From: Nocardioidaceae bacterium
GTDB lineage: Bacteria > Actinomycetota > Actinomycetes > Propionibacteriales > Nocardioidaceae
Direction of reading: 5' to 3'
Assembly (NCBI GenBank): GCA_013813125.1
Contig: JACCSH010000137.1
Location: 1 to 5,913 of the forward strand
DNA: 5,913 bases
Of this stretch, positions 1 through 5,698 are shown in pieces; the first letter of the stretch is position 1; each line of letters opens with the position of its first letter. A program made the translations under genes and the position numbers. The notes beneath the pieces were generated by a model. That model saw only the letters and a program-made list of their open reading frames with translations, did no database searches and was not told the origin of the DNA.

Positions 1-18
1 AAGCACCACTTCGGATCA

Positions 19-26
19 AGAGGAGA
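19..26 (+). promoter_or_regulatory. Ribosome binding site of the PRC-barrel gene
   Basis: AGAGGAGA is a near-consensus Shine-Dalgarno sequence whose AGGAG core lies 7 nt before the ATG at 33. It fixes the start codon. Too little upstream sequence is present to see the promoter. Confidence 0.85.
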
Positions 27-32
27 CTGCAT

Positions 33-872
33 ATGCTCAGTCAGGATCAGGTACAACAGGCAGTCGGCGCGGACGCCTACGGACCGGACGGGGAGAAGAT
101 CGGCAAAGTCGGCCAGATCTTCCTCGATGACCAGACCGGCGAACCCGTCTTCGCCACAGTGAACACCGGACTTTTCGGAATGAGCGAGAACTTCGTGCCT
201 GTCTCCGATGCGTCCTACTCGGGCGACCGGCTCACGCTGCCTTTCGACAAGGACCGCATCAAAGACGCGCCGAGCATCAACCCCGACGATGGTCACCTCT
301 CACCTGAGGAAGAGCAGCAGCTCTACGACTACTACGGCGTCGCCTACTCGAGTGACTACGACACCTCGGACACCGACTACGTCGAAACTCGCACTGACAC
401 CACCCGTGAGGTCAGCGACCGCACAGACAGCACCGATGACGCTATGACGCGTTCTGAGGAGCAGCTCCGGGTCGGCACCCAGACCCGCGAGGCCGGTCGC
501 GCCCGGTTGCGCAAGTACGTTGAAACCGAGCAGGTCAATGTCAGCGTCCCCGTCCGTAGGGAGAAGGCCGTGCTCGAGCACGAGCCGATCACAGACGCCA
601 ACTATGACGAGGCCACCGATGGCCCGGCGATCAGCGAAGAGGAGCACGAGGTCACGCTGAGCGAAGAGGTGCCGGTCGTCACCAAGGAGGTCAAGCCAGT
701 CGAGCGAGTCCGTCTCAGCACTGAGACGGAGGTGCGAGACGAGACCGTGAGTGACGAGGTGCGCAAGGAGCGCATCGAGGCCGAGGGAGACGTCGGGTAC
801 ACGGACACCACCGACGACACCACGACCACGACGACGACCACCACGGACGACGACGGGACCACTCGCTACTGA
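33..872 (+). CDS. PRC-barrel and DUF2382 (YsnF/AvaK-type) domain protein
   Basis: A 279-residue soluble protein with no signal peptide or membrane segment. Residues about 5-80 form a PRC-barrel domain: a 'YGPDGEKIGKVGQIFLDD' strand pair, then 'EPVFATVNTG' and 'NFVPVSDA'. A 'LSPEEEQQLYDYYG' helix follows at about 89-102, as is usual in this family. Residues about 103-140 are an acidic Asp/Thr/Ser linker. Residues about 141-251 match DUF2382 (PF09557), with the repeated Val/Glu strands 'VNVSVPVRREKAVLEHEP' and 'EEVPVVTKEVKPVERV'. The tail ends in nine consecutive Thr, then Asp/Thr. The start is firm: AGGAG at 21-25 sits 7 nt before the ATG. In this family the PRC barrel is a protein- or RNA-binding fold, and such proteins are linked to stress and envelope functions. 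The exact role here is unknown. It is monocistronic in this view and ends at a terminator pair. Confidence 0.93.
   Translation: MLSQDQVQQAVGADAYGPDGEKIGKVGQIFLDDQTGEPVFATVNTGLFGMSENFVPVSDASYSGDRLTLPFDKDRIKDAPSINPDDGHLSPEEEQQLYDYYGVAYSSDYDTSDTDYVETRTDTTREVSDRTDSTDDAMTRSEEQLRVGTQTREAGRARLRKYVETEQVNVSVPVRREKAVLEHEPITDANYDEATDGPAISEEEHEVTLSEEVPVVTKEVKPVERVRLSTETEVRDETVSDEVRKERIEAEGDVGYTDTTDDTTTTTTTTTDDDGTTRY
819..845 (+). repeat. ACC/ACG trinucleotide run coding for nine threonines
   Basis: Nine successive Thr codons mixing ACC and ACG encode residues 263-271 of the PRC-barrel protein. Asp/Thr-rich codons flank them, so the last 25 residues are almost only Asp, Thr, Gly, Tyr and Arg. This is a low-complexity, probably disordered tail and a possible site of replication slippage in multiples of three. 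Confidence 0.8.
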
Positions 873-888
873 CGAAAATCGCACCCCC

Positions 889-917
889 GCTGACGGCACA
901 CACATCGTGCGGTCAGC
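889..917 (+). terminator. Imperfect hairpin downstream of the PRC-barrel gene
   Basis: GCTGAC-g-GCAC (889-899) pairs with GTGC-g-GTCAGC (907-917) around a 7-nt loop. That is ten pairs with one G/G mismatch. It lies 17 nt after the stop codon at 872. It has no T-run, so it is either a weak first terminator or an RNA 3'-end stabiliser ahead of the stronger hairpin at 933. Confidence 0.4.
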
Positions 918-932
918 AGTCGGTAACCCTGC

Positions 933-976
933 CGAGGAGCTGGCATCCATAGCGGATGCCAGCTCCTCGTCTTGTT
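933..976. terminator. Strong, probably bidirectional, intrinsic terminator
   Basis: Positions 933-948 and 954-969 form a perfect 16-bp inverted repeat with the 5-nt loop ATAGC. TCTTGTT (970-976) follows as a T-rich tail on the plus strand. It lies between two converging genes: 60 nt after the stop at 872 and 22 nt after the nucS stop on the other strand. The tail favours stopping plus-strand transcription. On the minus strand the stem is the same but the tail is poor. Confidence 0.85.
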
Positions 977-991
977 GGGAACGCCGCCCCT

Positions 992-1666
992 TCAGAAAAG
1001 GCGTGCTCGAGGATCGTCCAGCGCGCGCAGGTTGTCGTAGTCGATCGTCACACAGCGGATTCCGCGATCTCGCGCCAGCACCTTGGCTTGGGGCTTTATC
1101 TCTTGGGCCGCGAACAACCCTTGGACCGGGCTGAGCAACGGGTCGCGGTTGAGCAGCTCGAGATAACGGGTCAGTTGTTCCACTCCGTCGATATCGCCCC
1201 GCCGCTTTACTTCCACTGCGATGGAGGCGCCGTGTCCGTCTCGGCACAAGAGGTCGACCGGTCCGATGGCAGTGGGGAATTCGCGACGCACCAGTGTCAG
1301 GCCCTCGCCCAATGACGCGGGATGGTCTGCCAGAAGCTCCTGCAGATGCCTTTCGACCCCATCCTTCTGCAAGCCGGGATCTACCCCCAGCTCATGCGAT
1401 GCATCCGCCAGGATCTCCTCGATCAGGATGCGCAAGGTGTCCCCGCTTCTCGCCGTCACCAGCCACTCGAGTTGGCCCACGTCGACTCGGCGCTCGACGA
1501 AGGAGCAAGGGGGTGACATCCAGTTCAGCGGCTTGTACGAGCCGCCATCGGAGTGGACCAATACGGCGCCGTCGGCCTTGACCATGAGCAACCGGGTGGC
1601 TGTGGGCAGATGCGCTGTGAGCCGGCCCGCGTAGTCGACCTGACAGCGGGCAATGACAAGACGCAC
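992..1666 (-). CDS. nucS: Mismatch-specific endonuclease NucS/EndoMS
   Basis: A 224-residue protein, the normal length for actinobacterial NucS. NucS replaces MutS/MutL in these bacteria: it binds G/T, G/G and T/T mismatches and cuts both strands, and the sliding clamp stimulates it. The N-terminal mismatch-binding half shows '[21 protein letters not shown]' in two parts (residues 1-11 and 12-21) and '[10 protein letters not shown]' at about 44-53. The C-terminal RecB-like nuclease half shows the catalytic set: 'GPVDLLCRD' (D138, D143), 'AVEVKRRG' (E152, K154) and 'QLTRY' from Q164. The C-terminus 'ARLF' resembles the clamp-binding tail of the family. The GTG start at 1664-1666 matches the family N-terminus; a 97-residue upstream extension of the open frame looks non-coding. 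No good Shine-Dalgarno is seen, and the transcript may be leaderless. All key residues are present, so it should be active. Confidence 0.95.
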   Translation of the reverse strand: MRLVIARCQVDYAGRLTAHLPTATRLLMVKADGAVLVHSDGGSYKPLNWMSPPCSFVERRVDVGQLEWLVTARSGDTLRILIEEILADASHELGVDPGLQKDGVERHLQELLADHPASLGEGLTLVRREFPTAIGPVDLLCRDGHGASIAVEVKRRGDIDGVEQLTRYLELLNRDPLLSPVQGLFAAQEIKPQAKVLARDRGIRCVTIDYDNLRALDDPRARLF

Positions 1667-1674
1667 GGAAGGAA

Positions 1675-1680
1675 AGCCTA
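1675..1680 (-). promoter_or_regulatory. Candidate -10 element for a leaderless nucS transcript
   Basis: On the minus strand TAGGCT fits the actinobacterial TANNNT -10 pattern and ends 8 nt before the GTG start. Transcription would therefore begin at or within a base or two of the start codon. The stretch in between (CTTCC-type pyrimidines) has no Shine-Dalgarno. No clear -35 hexamer is visible. Confidence 0.35.
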
Positions 1681-1734
1681 CCGGTGCCCGTCCCGTAGCA
1701 CTCCAGCATTGGTGAACCAGGCGAACCGGAGCTG

Positions 1735-1740
1735 AGGAGG
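1735..1740 (+). promoter_or_regulatory. Consensus Shine-Dalgarno AGGAGG
   Basis: AGGAGG lies 162 nt upstream of the likely hydrolase ATG, so it cannot serve that start directly. The only start codon at usable spacing is TTG at 1751 (10 nt), which opens a short frame ending at the hydrolase start. A GTG at 1756, in the hydrolase frame, is 15 nt away, which is too far for normal initiation. Confidence 0.4.
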
Positions 1741-1750
1741 GAAAGAGACC

Positions 1751-1906
1751 TTGTCGTGCTGTCGTGGAAGACTCGCGACCATGCCTGCAACCTTCACAAC
1801 TATCGCTTGCGTCGGATCCGCCAGCACAGGCGTCGGCGTCGGATCGCTCGGCGGCCGGCGACCAGAGCCGGGTGGGCTCGACCGGGGCAAGAAGTGGGCT
1901 CGATGA
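1751..1906 (+). CDS. Possible small leader ORF overlapping the hydrolase start
   Basis: A 51-codon frame begins at TTG 1751, 10 nt after AGGAGG, with an internal ATG at 1781 giving 41 codons. It ends in TGA at 1904-1906, overlapping the hydrolase ATG at 1903 as ATGA, the classic arrangement for translational coupling. From the ATG the peptide starts '[17 protein letters not shown]', is rich in Gly, Thr, Ser and Val, and ends in a basic 'DRGKKWAR'. I recognise no family. GC at third positions is moderate (about two thirds by hand count) and does not decide whether it is coding. It is supported mainly by the ribosome site and the overlap, and could be chance. Confidence 0.3.
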   Translation: MSCCRGRLATMPATFTTIACVGSASTGVGVGSLGGRRPEPGGLDRGKKWAR

Positions 1907-2655
1907 CGGGGCGCCAGATTCGGGCCAACTCGGTTTTGCCGGGGCGACGGAGTTCATTTCACCTGGAGACGGCTGATGGGTTGAGACTGGTCGCGGAGCT
2001 TGCCTTACCGACCTCTGGTGAGCCCGTCGCCACGATGATCTGTCTGCACCCGCTGCCGACCGCGGGCGGCATGATGGACAGCCACATCTTTCGCAAAGCG
2101 GCCGCGCGCCTGCCCGCGCTGGCGCAGATCGCTGTCCTCCGCTTCAACACTCGGGGAACCGCCAGCGCACAGGGCAGGAGTGATGGGCACTTCGACGAAG
2201 CCCGTGGCGAGCGGTACGACGTCGCAGCAGCCATCGAGTACGCCGAGTTCAATGGGCTCCCGACGATCTGGTTAGTGGGCTGGTCGTTTGGGACCGACCT
2301 GACCTTGATGTACGGAAACGATCCTGCGGTCGTCGGCGCCATACTGTTGTCCCCGCCGCTGCGCTACGCGCAGACCAGCCATCTCCAGGCATGGCACGAG
2401 AGCGGCAAGCCGCTCATTGCGATCATTCCTGAACATGACGACTACCTGCAGCCTCCCGAGGCGCGGCGCCGATTCGCCGCCGCGCCCCAGGCCGAGGTGG
2501 TCGAAGTGGCCGGTGGAAAACACCTCTGGGTCGGCCAGGCCGACGTGGTGCTCGACCTGATCGCCGCCCGCATCGTTCCCGGAGGCGCCCCATTGCCCCG
2601 GACCTGGGATCAAGCCATGCAGGTCGACACCCCTCAAATCATCTCCGGTAGGTGA
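1903..2655 (+). CDS. Alpha/beta hydrolase (COG2945-like serine hydrolase)
   Basis: A 250-residue cytosolic alpha/beta hydrolase. The order of motifs fits the family: '[12 protein letters not shown]' at about 25-36, the oxyanion-loop '[12 protein letters not shown]' at about 48-59, '[13 protein letters not shown]' at about 79-91 (equivalent to the usual NFRG.G.S.G), and the nucleophile elbow 'VGWSFG' with Ser128. Then come the acid loop 'PEHDDYLQP' (Asp179 or Asp180) and the catalytic 'GGKHLWVG' (His207). The triad is complete, so an esterase- or peptidase-like hydrolase is expected; the substrate cannot be told. I chose ATG 1903 because the fold begins about 15 residues later. The open frame extends upstream to 1756, but those 49 residues are Arg-rich and unlike the family. 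GTG 1894 is a close alternative. The ribosome site is weak, so coupling to the preceding small frame is possible. It ends 6 bp from a converging gene. Confidence 0.9.
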   Translation: MTGRQIRANSVLPGRRSSFHLETADGLRLVAELALPTSGEPVATMICLHPLPTAGGMMDSHIFRKAAARLPALAQIAVLRFNTRGTASAQGRSDGHFDEARGERYDVAAAIEYAEFNGLPTIWLVGWSFGTDLTLMYGNDPAVVGAILLSPPLRYAQTSHLQAWHESGKPLIAIIPEHDDYLQPPEARRRFAAAPQAEVVEVAGGKHLWVGQADVVLDLIAARIVPGGAPLPRTWDQAMQVDTPQIISGR

Positions 2656-2661
2656 GCAGAG

Positions 2662-4044
2662 CTACGCGCGATCTTGCTTGGGGAGCCAGACTTCCCGAAC
2701 AAGCAGCAAGAGTGCGGCGGCTGTGGGGATAGCGAGCAGCGCACCGACGACTCCCAGCAGGCTCCCACCGATGAGAACTGCGATCACCGTCACCACACCG
2801 GGTACGTCCACCGACGAGCGCATGACCCGCGGGTAGATCACGTAGTTCTCCAGTTGCTGGTAGAGCAGGTAGAACACCGCGCAGGCGATGCCGACCGTCG
2901 GAGACTCAGCGAAACCGATGAGGGTGACGAGGACGGCACCGATGGTGGCGCCGATGAGCGGCACGAAGTCGAGCAGCGCTACGACCAGGGCGAGCGCGAC
3001 GGCGTACTCCGACAACCCAACAAACTCCAAGAAGATGAAAGATGAGACGCCGGCGGTCAACGCCACCACAAATGCACCGGCGACATATCCGCCAACCCGT
3101 CTGAGAATCTCATCTCCGAGGTACGTCACCCGCGTCCGGCGTGACGCCGGTGCCAAGGAGAAGCAGGCTCGTTTGACCTCGGGCAGCGACGCGAGGAAGT
3201 ACAGCGTCAAGACGAAGATCAAGAAGGCGTTGAAGAGCCCGCTGAGTACCGCCACCCCAACGGTGAACAAGCTGCCAAACGCGGAGTTCGCCAGGTCGGG
3301 GTCCTGAAGCTTCTCCTTCACCGTGTCGATGACCTGGTACTTCCTGTCGAGATCTACGACGATCGTGTTCCGTTGGAGCTCGTCCAGCCATTGCGGTGCA
3401 CTCGCGATGAGGGCTTCGATCTGATCCTGCAACACGGGCACGAGAGTCACGAGGAACAAGGTGCCGACGACGACGACGCCGACGGTGACGATGAGGACGG
3501 ACCAACGCCGACGGATTCCGCGATGCATGAACCACTCGACGATGGGGTTCAGACCCACGGCGAGAAAGGCAGACACCAAGACCAGCACGAGCACCGGCCG
3601 GACGTTCTGCAGTCCCATCATGAATCCGAGACCGGTCAGCGCGCCCAACGCTCCTACGAACCCGATGTAGAAGGGGGCTCGGCGTGAGACCGGGGACCCT
3701 GGCTCGCCGAATGGGTTGTCAGAGTCCTCATCGGGCTTTTCGTCAGGGTGGATCAATAACTCGTCCGCCGCGACGGCAGACGCTGCGCCGGTCGAGTTGT
3801 CAGTGGTGGCGCTCGCGGCTTGTTGGGCGGAGTCGCTTGCCCTGCGTGCTGACGCGGCTGCCTGCTGCTCGGCGTCAACGGCTCCGTCTCGGGCCTCGCG
3901 CGCCTCGGCCCTGGTCTCGTCTGACTCGGCCCGCGCCTCCCTCGCCGCTGTGCGTGCCCCCTCGGCATCCGCTCTGGCCTCGACGGCTTCAGCACGTGCA
4001 GCCTCTGCCGCGCGGCTAGCCTGCTCGCCATCCTCCTCGGACAT
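2662..4044 (-). CDS. AI-2E family membrane transporter with N-terminal coiled coil
   Basis: A 460-residue polytopic membrane protein of the AI-2E/UPF0118 family (PF01594), whose members export small molecules or ions; the substrate here is unknown. Residues 8-77 are a charged, Ala-rich coiled coil and about 95-115 an acidic linker. The transport domain follows, with hydrophobic segments at about 126-144, 148-165, 182-203, 258-285, 322-345, 345-375, 381-400 and 413-440. A soluble loop at about 204-255 lies between the third and fourth, as in the family. Diagnostic motifs are 'DFVPLIGATIGA' at about 359-370 and 'QQLENYVIYPRVM' at about 396-408. The family core is about 330-350 residues, so the extra length is the N-terminal region. 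ATG 4044 is preferred: AAGGTG sits 5 nt upstream. A GTG at 4062 would add six residues. It lies 81 bp after a same-strand FilP-like gene, probably in one transcript. Confidence 0.92.
   Translation of the reverse strand: MSEEDGEQASRAAEAARAEAVEARADAEGARTAAREARAESDETRAEAREARDGAVDAEQQAAASARRASDSAQQAASATTDNSTGAASAVAADELLIHPDEKPDEDSDNPFGEPGSPVSRRAPFYIGFVGALGALTGLGFMMGLQNVRPVLVLVLVSAFLAVGLNPIVEWFMHRGIRRRWSVLIVTVGVVVVGTLFLVTLVPVLQDQIEALIASAPQWLDELQRNTIVVDLDRKYQVIDTVKEKLQDPDLANSAFGSLFTVGVAVLSGLFNAFLIFVLTLYFLASLPEVKRACFSLAPASRRTRVTYLGDEILRRVGGYVAGAFVVALTAGVSSFIFLEFVGLSEYAVALALVVALLDFVPLIGATIGAVLVTLIGFAESPTVGIACAVFYLLYQQLENYVIYPRVMRSSVDVPGVVTVIAVLIGGSLLGVVGALLAIPTAAALLLLVREVWLPKQDRA
3814..4023 (-). repeat. 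Ten unbroken Ala-type heptads (21-nt periodic coding repeat)
   Basis: Residues 8-77 of the AI-2E protein divide into ten consecutive heptads without a stutter, for example AARAEAV, EARADAE, GARTAAR, EARAESD, ETRAEAR and EARDGAV. The second position is Ala, Ser or Thr in all ten and the sixth is Ala or Ser. Arg fills the third position in six. With the sixth as a and the second as d, this is an Ala-coil, which packs tighter than a leucine zipper. The DNA shows the matching 21-nt pseudo-repeat. Confidence 0.8.
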
Positions 4045-4049
4045 GAGCA

Positions 4050-4055
4050 CACCTT
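4050..4055 (-). promoter_or_regulatory. Ribosome binding site of the AI-2E gene
   Basis: AAGGTG on the minus strand ends 5 nt before ATG 4044. It favours this start over the in-frame GTG at 4062. Confidence 0.65.
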
Positions 4056-4125
4056 GCCACACCCTGCCCGAGCTCCCGGTGAGGTTGAGTCCGAGGGCAG
4101 CTGGAGGCGAGCTAGCTTCGCAGGT

Positions 4126-5436
4126 TCACCCCTGCTGCTTCTCGGAGCCGCCACCTGAGTGATCAGCAAGGACATCCTCGCCGCTGGTGAAGCTGGCAAC
4201 GAGGTCCCGGAGCTGGCCGAGTTGAGCCACGATCCCGTCGCGCCTCTTTTGCAGTGCTTCGACCTCGACACGCGCGGCGGCCTGTCGCCTGTGGGCGTCT
4301 GCGGTCGCGTTCGCCACTATCTGCTCAGCCTGCTTGCGTGCAGCGTTGACCATCTGTTCGGCTTCGCGTCGAGCGCGGGTAAGGGCTCTTTCTGCCTCGC
4401 TCACCGCCTGCTCTCGATGTTTGGTTGCAGTGGCGATCGCGGCCCGAGCCCGCTCTTCCGCCGCATGTGCGCGCGCTTCCGCCTCCTCGACCAGACGCGC
4501 TGTCTCCCCGGTCGCTGAGTCGTGCCGCTCGGCGGCTTCTTTCGTCATTCGCTCCTTCTCGACGGCGAGCAGACGTCGTGCCTCGGCTGCTTCGCGGTCA
4601 GCGGCCGCCCGCGCCTGCTCCGCTGCACGTTTTGCTCCGGTGAGCTGCGCATTGGCCTGCTGTTGCGATGCAAGTCGCAATTGGTCTGCCTCGCGTTTGG
4701 CGGAGGCCAAGATGTCGGCCGCCTCGGCGCTGGCGAGGGACCGCTCCTGCGCAACCTGGGAGAGCACGGTGCTGCGGTGCTCGTCAATCTCGGCAAGCTG
4801 AACGCTGCGTATGTCGGACGCTTCCTTTTCGGCGTCCGCCTTGAGCGCAGCTGCCTCGAGCAACATGTAGTTCCGAGACTCCTCAGCCGCCTTCTGGGCT
4901 TGAGTCGTCACGTTGGCGGCCTGCTCCTCTGCCATTCGCAGCATCGCAGCCGCGTGGCGCCCCAGCCCTGAGTAAGTGGGAGTCTCTTGCTCGGAGAGGC
5001 GCTCGGTGAGCTGCGCCAACTGGGCACGGAGCTGGGCTATGTGCTGATGCGCAGCGGCGAGATTGGCCGCGACGGCGGCGCGCTCCTGCTCGTAATGAGC
5101 CAGAAAGCCGTCCACCGCCGTCCTGTCGTAGCCCCCCCGCCGTACGACGGCAAAGCTGGGGACAGTTTCCTCGGCCAATGGCGAGGGAGTCGGTGCCGCC
5201 GCCAAGGGAACGCTTGGTGACCTAGAAGGATCGGTCGAGGCAACACCCAGAGCGGAGGTGGACGGGGGCTGCGCCCCCCTTGCACCCATCGGCGGTCCCC
5301 CAGATGCGCCGGACATGGGATCGCTTTCCCTCTCACCCTCGGCTCGATCTGGTGGAAAGGGCTGAGTCGGCTGAACCTCGGTCGGGTCGTCGAAAAAGGA
5401 AAGTCCAGGCGGTGGAGAACCAGGCTGGTCGGTCAC
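4126..5436 (-). CDS. FilP/Scy-like coiled-coil protein with DivIVA-type motif
   Basis: A 436-residue, mostly alpha-helical protein. Residues 1-92 are a Pro/Ser/Gly-rich, probably disordered leader containing 'LSFFDDPTEVQPTQPFPP'. Residues 95-118 carry 'FAVVRRGGYDRTAVDGFLAHYE', close to the DivIVA-like start of Streptomyces FilP-type proteins (F.LVRRGYDR..VD). A coiled coil runs from about 112 to 415, rich in Ala, Glu, Arg and Gln. It includes 'TYSGLGRHAAAMLRMAEEQA' at about 154-173, a landmark I recall from FilP relatives (often mis-named cellulose-binding protein). The end 'LQKRRDGIVAQLGQLRDLV' also fits. FilP and Scy build intermediate-filament-like scaffolds at growing hyphal tips with DivIVA; that role is inferred here. 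GTG 5436 has GAGGTG 10 nt upstream. ATG 5316 is an alternative that would shorten the leader by 40 residues. The AI-2E gene follows in the same direction. Confidence 0.85.
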   Translation of the reverse strand: MTDQPGSPPPGLSFFDDPTEVQPTQPFPPDRAEGERESDPMSGASGGPPMGARGAQPPSTSALGVASTDPSRSPSVPLAAAPTPSPLAEETVPSFAVVRRGGYDRTAVDGFLAHYEQERAAVAANLAAAHQHIAQLRAQLAQLTERLSEQETPTYSGLGRHAAAMLRMAEEQAANVTTQAQKAAEESRNYMLLEAAALKADAEKEASDIRSVQLAEIDEHRSTVLSQVAQERSLASAEAADILASAKREADQLRLASQQQANAQLTGAKRAAEQARAAADREAAEARRLLAVEKERMTKEAAERHDSATGETARLVEEAEARAHAAEERARAAIATATKHREQAVSEAERALTRARREAEQMVNAARKQAEQIVANATADAHRRQAAARVEVEALQKRRDGIVAQLGQLRDLVASFTSGEDVLADHSGGGSEKQQG

Positions 5437-5446
5437 TGTCTGTGGA

Positions 5447-5452
5447 CACCTC
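5447..5452 (-). promoter_or_regulatory. Ribosome binding site of the FilP-like gene
   Basis: GAGGTG on the minus strand lies 10 nt before GTG 5436, at the long end of normal spacing. It supports the GTG start but does not exclude initiation at ATG 5316, which has its own purine-rich GAGGG 11 nt upstream. Confidence 0.5.
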
Positions 5453-5464
5453 GGTTCAGGTCGG

Positions 5465-5483
5465 GCGAGGCGTCTCGCCTCGC
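5465..5483 (-). promoter_or_regulatory. Perfect 8-bp hairpin in the FilP-like gene leader
   Basis: GCGAGGCG and CGCCTCGC form a perfect inverted repeat with a 3-nt loop. It is very GC-rich and stable, and lies 12 nt upstream of the ribosome site of the FilP-like gene. It has no T-run, so it is not a good terminator. It could be an mRNA-stabilising or translation-controlling leader hairpin, or an operator. Confidence 0.5.
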
Positions 5484-5521
5484 AACTGGCAACACGCCCC
5501 GCGACGTGCTGTGCCTTGAGA

Positions 5522-5537
5522 CGATGGTTCGATGGTT
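5522..5537. repeat. Tandem 8-nt repeat CGATGGTT x2
   Basis: Two adjacent exact copies of CGATGGTT (5522-5529 and 5530-5537) lie in the 262-bp gap between the LamG-like gene and the FilP-like gene. They may be a tandem binding site for a regulator. No protein is known to me for this sequence. Confidence 0.4.
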
Positions 5538-5581
5538 GCGGTGCTACCAGAAACACGGAGTCTCGAACCGACGCCCCTCGA

Positions 5582-5608
5582 ATGGTAACGGAGAAATCGC
5601 CGCATCAA
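5582..5608 (-). promoter_or_regulatory. Weak promoter candidate for the FilP-like / AI-2E operon
   Basis: On the minus strand TTGATG (5603-5608) and TACCAT (5582-5587) resemble -35 and -10 hexamers with a 15-nt spacer, shorter than the usual 17. It would give a leader of about 140 nt that includes the tandem CGATGGTT repeat and the hairpin at 5465-5483. The match is modest. Confidence 0.25.
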
Positions 5609-5698
5609 CGCGACGTATGGCGATCCATCACCGAGGAGGTTCACACCTTGCCCCAGACCCCCTGGAGGGTTTCGAAGCGGAAAACTAACGTGCCCAGA

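Larger units (their letters stand above)
1667..1902. promoter_or_regulatory. Divergent nucS / hydrolase intergenic region
   Basis: This 236-bp stretch between two divergent genes must hold both promoters. Visible elements are TAGGCT (minus, 1675-1680), a TGGT-GA-ACCA short palindrome near 1710-1720, a consensus AGGAGG at 1735-1740 (plus), and a 10-nt direct repeat GCGTCGGATC at 1809-1818 and 1836-1845. Open frames cross it on both strands (N-terminal extensions of nucS and of the hydrolase). They are Arg-, Ser- and Pro-rich without family similarity and are probably not translated in those frames. Confidence 0.5.

Noticed and set aside
300..1247. Long minus-strand frame of 315 codons antisense to the PRC-barrel gene
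   Set aside because: It covers the PRC-barrel gene, the terminator and part of nucS in another frame; its Arg/Ser/Val-rich translation has no domain. It is a shadow of GC-rich coding DNA.
1756..1902. N-terminal extension of the hydrolase by 49 residues
   Set aside because: The stretch is dominated by Arg with no signal peptide or family match, and its GTG is 15 nt from AGGAGG. The fold is complete from 1903.
1667..1957. N-terminal extension of nucS by 97 residues
   Set aside because: NucS proteins are about 224 residues and begin with VRLVIA-type sequence at the GTG 1666. The extension is low-complexity and overlaps the start of the divergent hydrolase.
2674..3687. Plus-strand frames antisense to the AI-2E gene
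   Set aside because: They are several broken frames rich in Arg, Thr and Asp with no domains, opposite a clearly recognised membrane protein.
4107..4121. Near-palindrome GCGAGCTAGCTTCGC just after the FilP-like stop
   Set aside because: The stem is short with a bulge or a 7-nt loop and no T-run; the downstream gene follows closely, so I do not call a terminator.
5520..5590. tRNA-like pieces (GGTTCGA on either strand)
   Set aside because: The bases flanking the TTCGA loops do not pair as a 5-bp T stem, and no anticodon or acceptor arm can be drawn. I see no tRNA or att site.
5651..5669. Weak hairpin after the LamG-like gene
   Set aside because: Only about six pairs including a wobble and no T-run; not enough to call a terminator.
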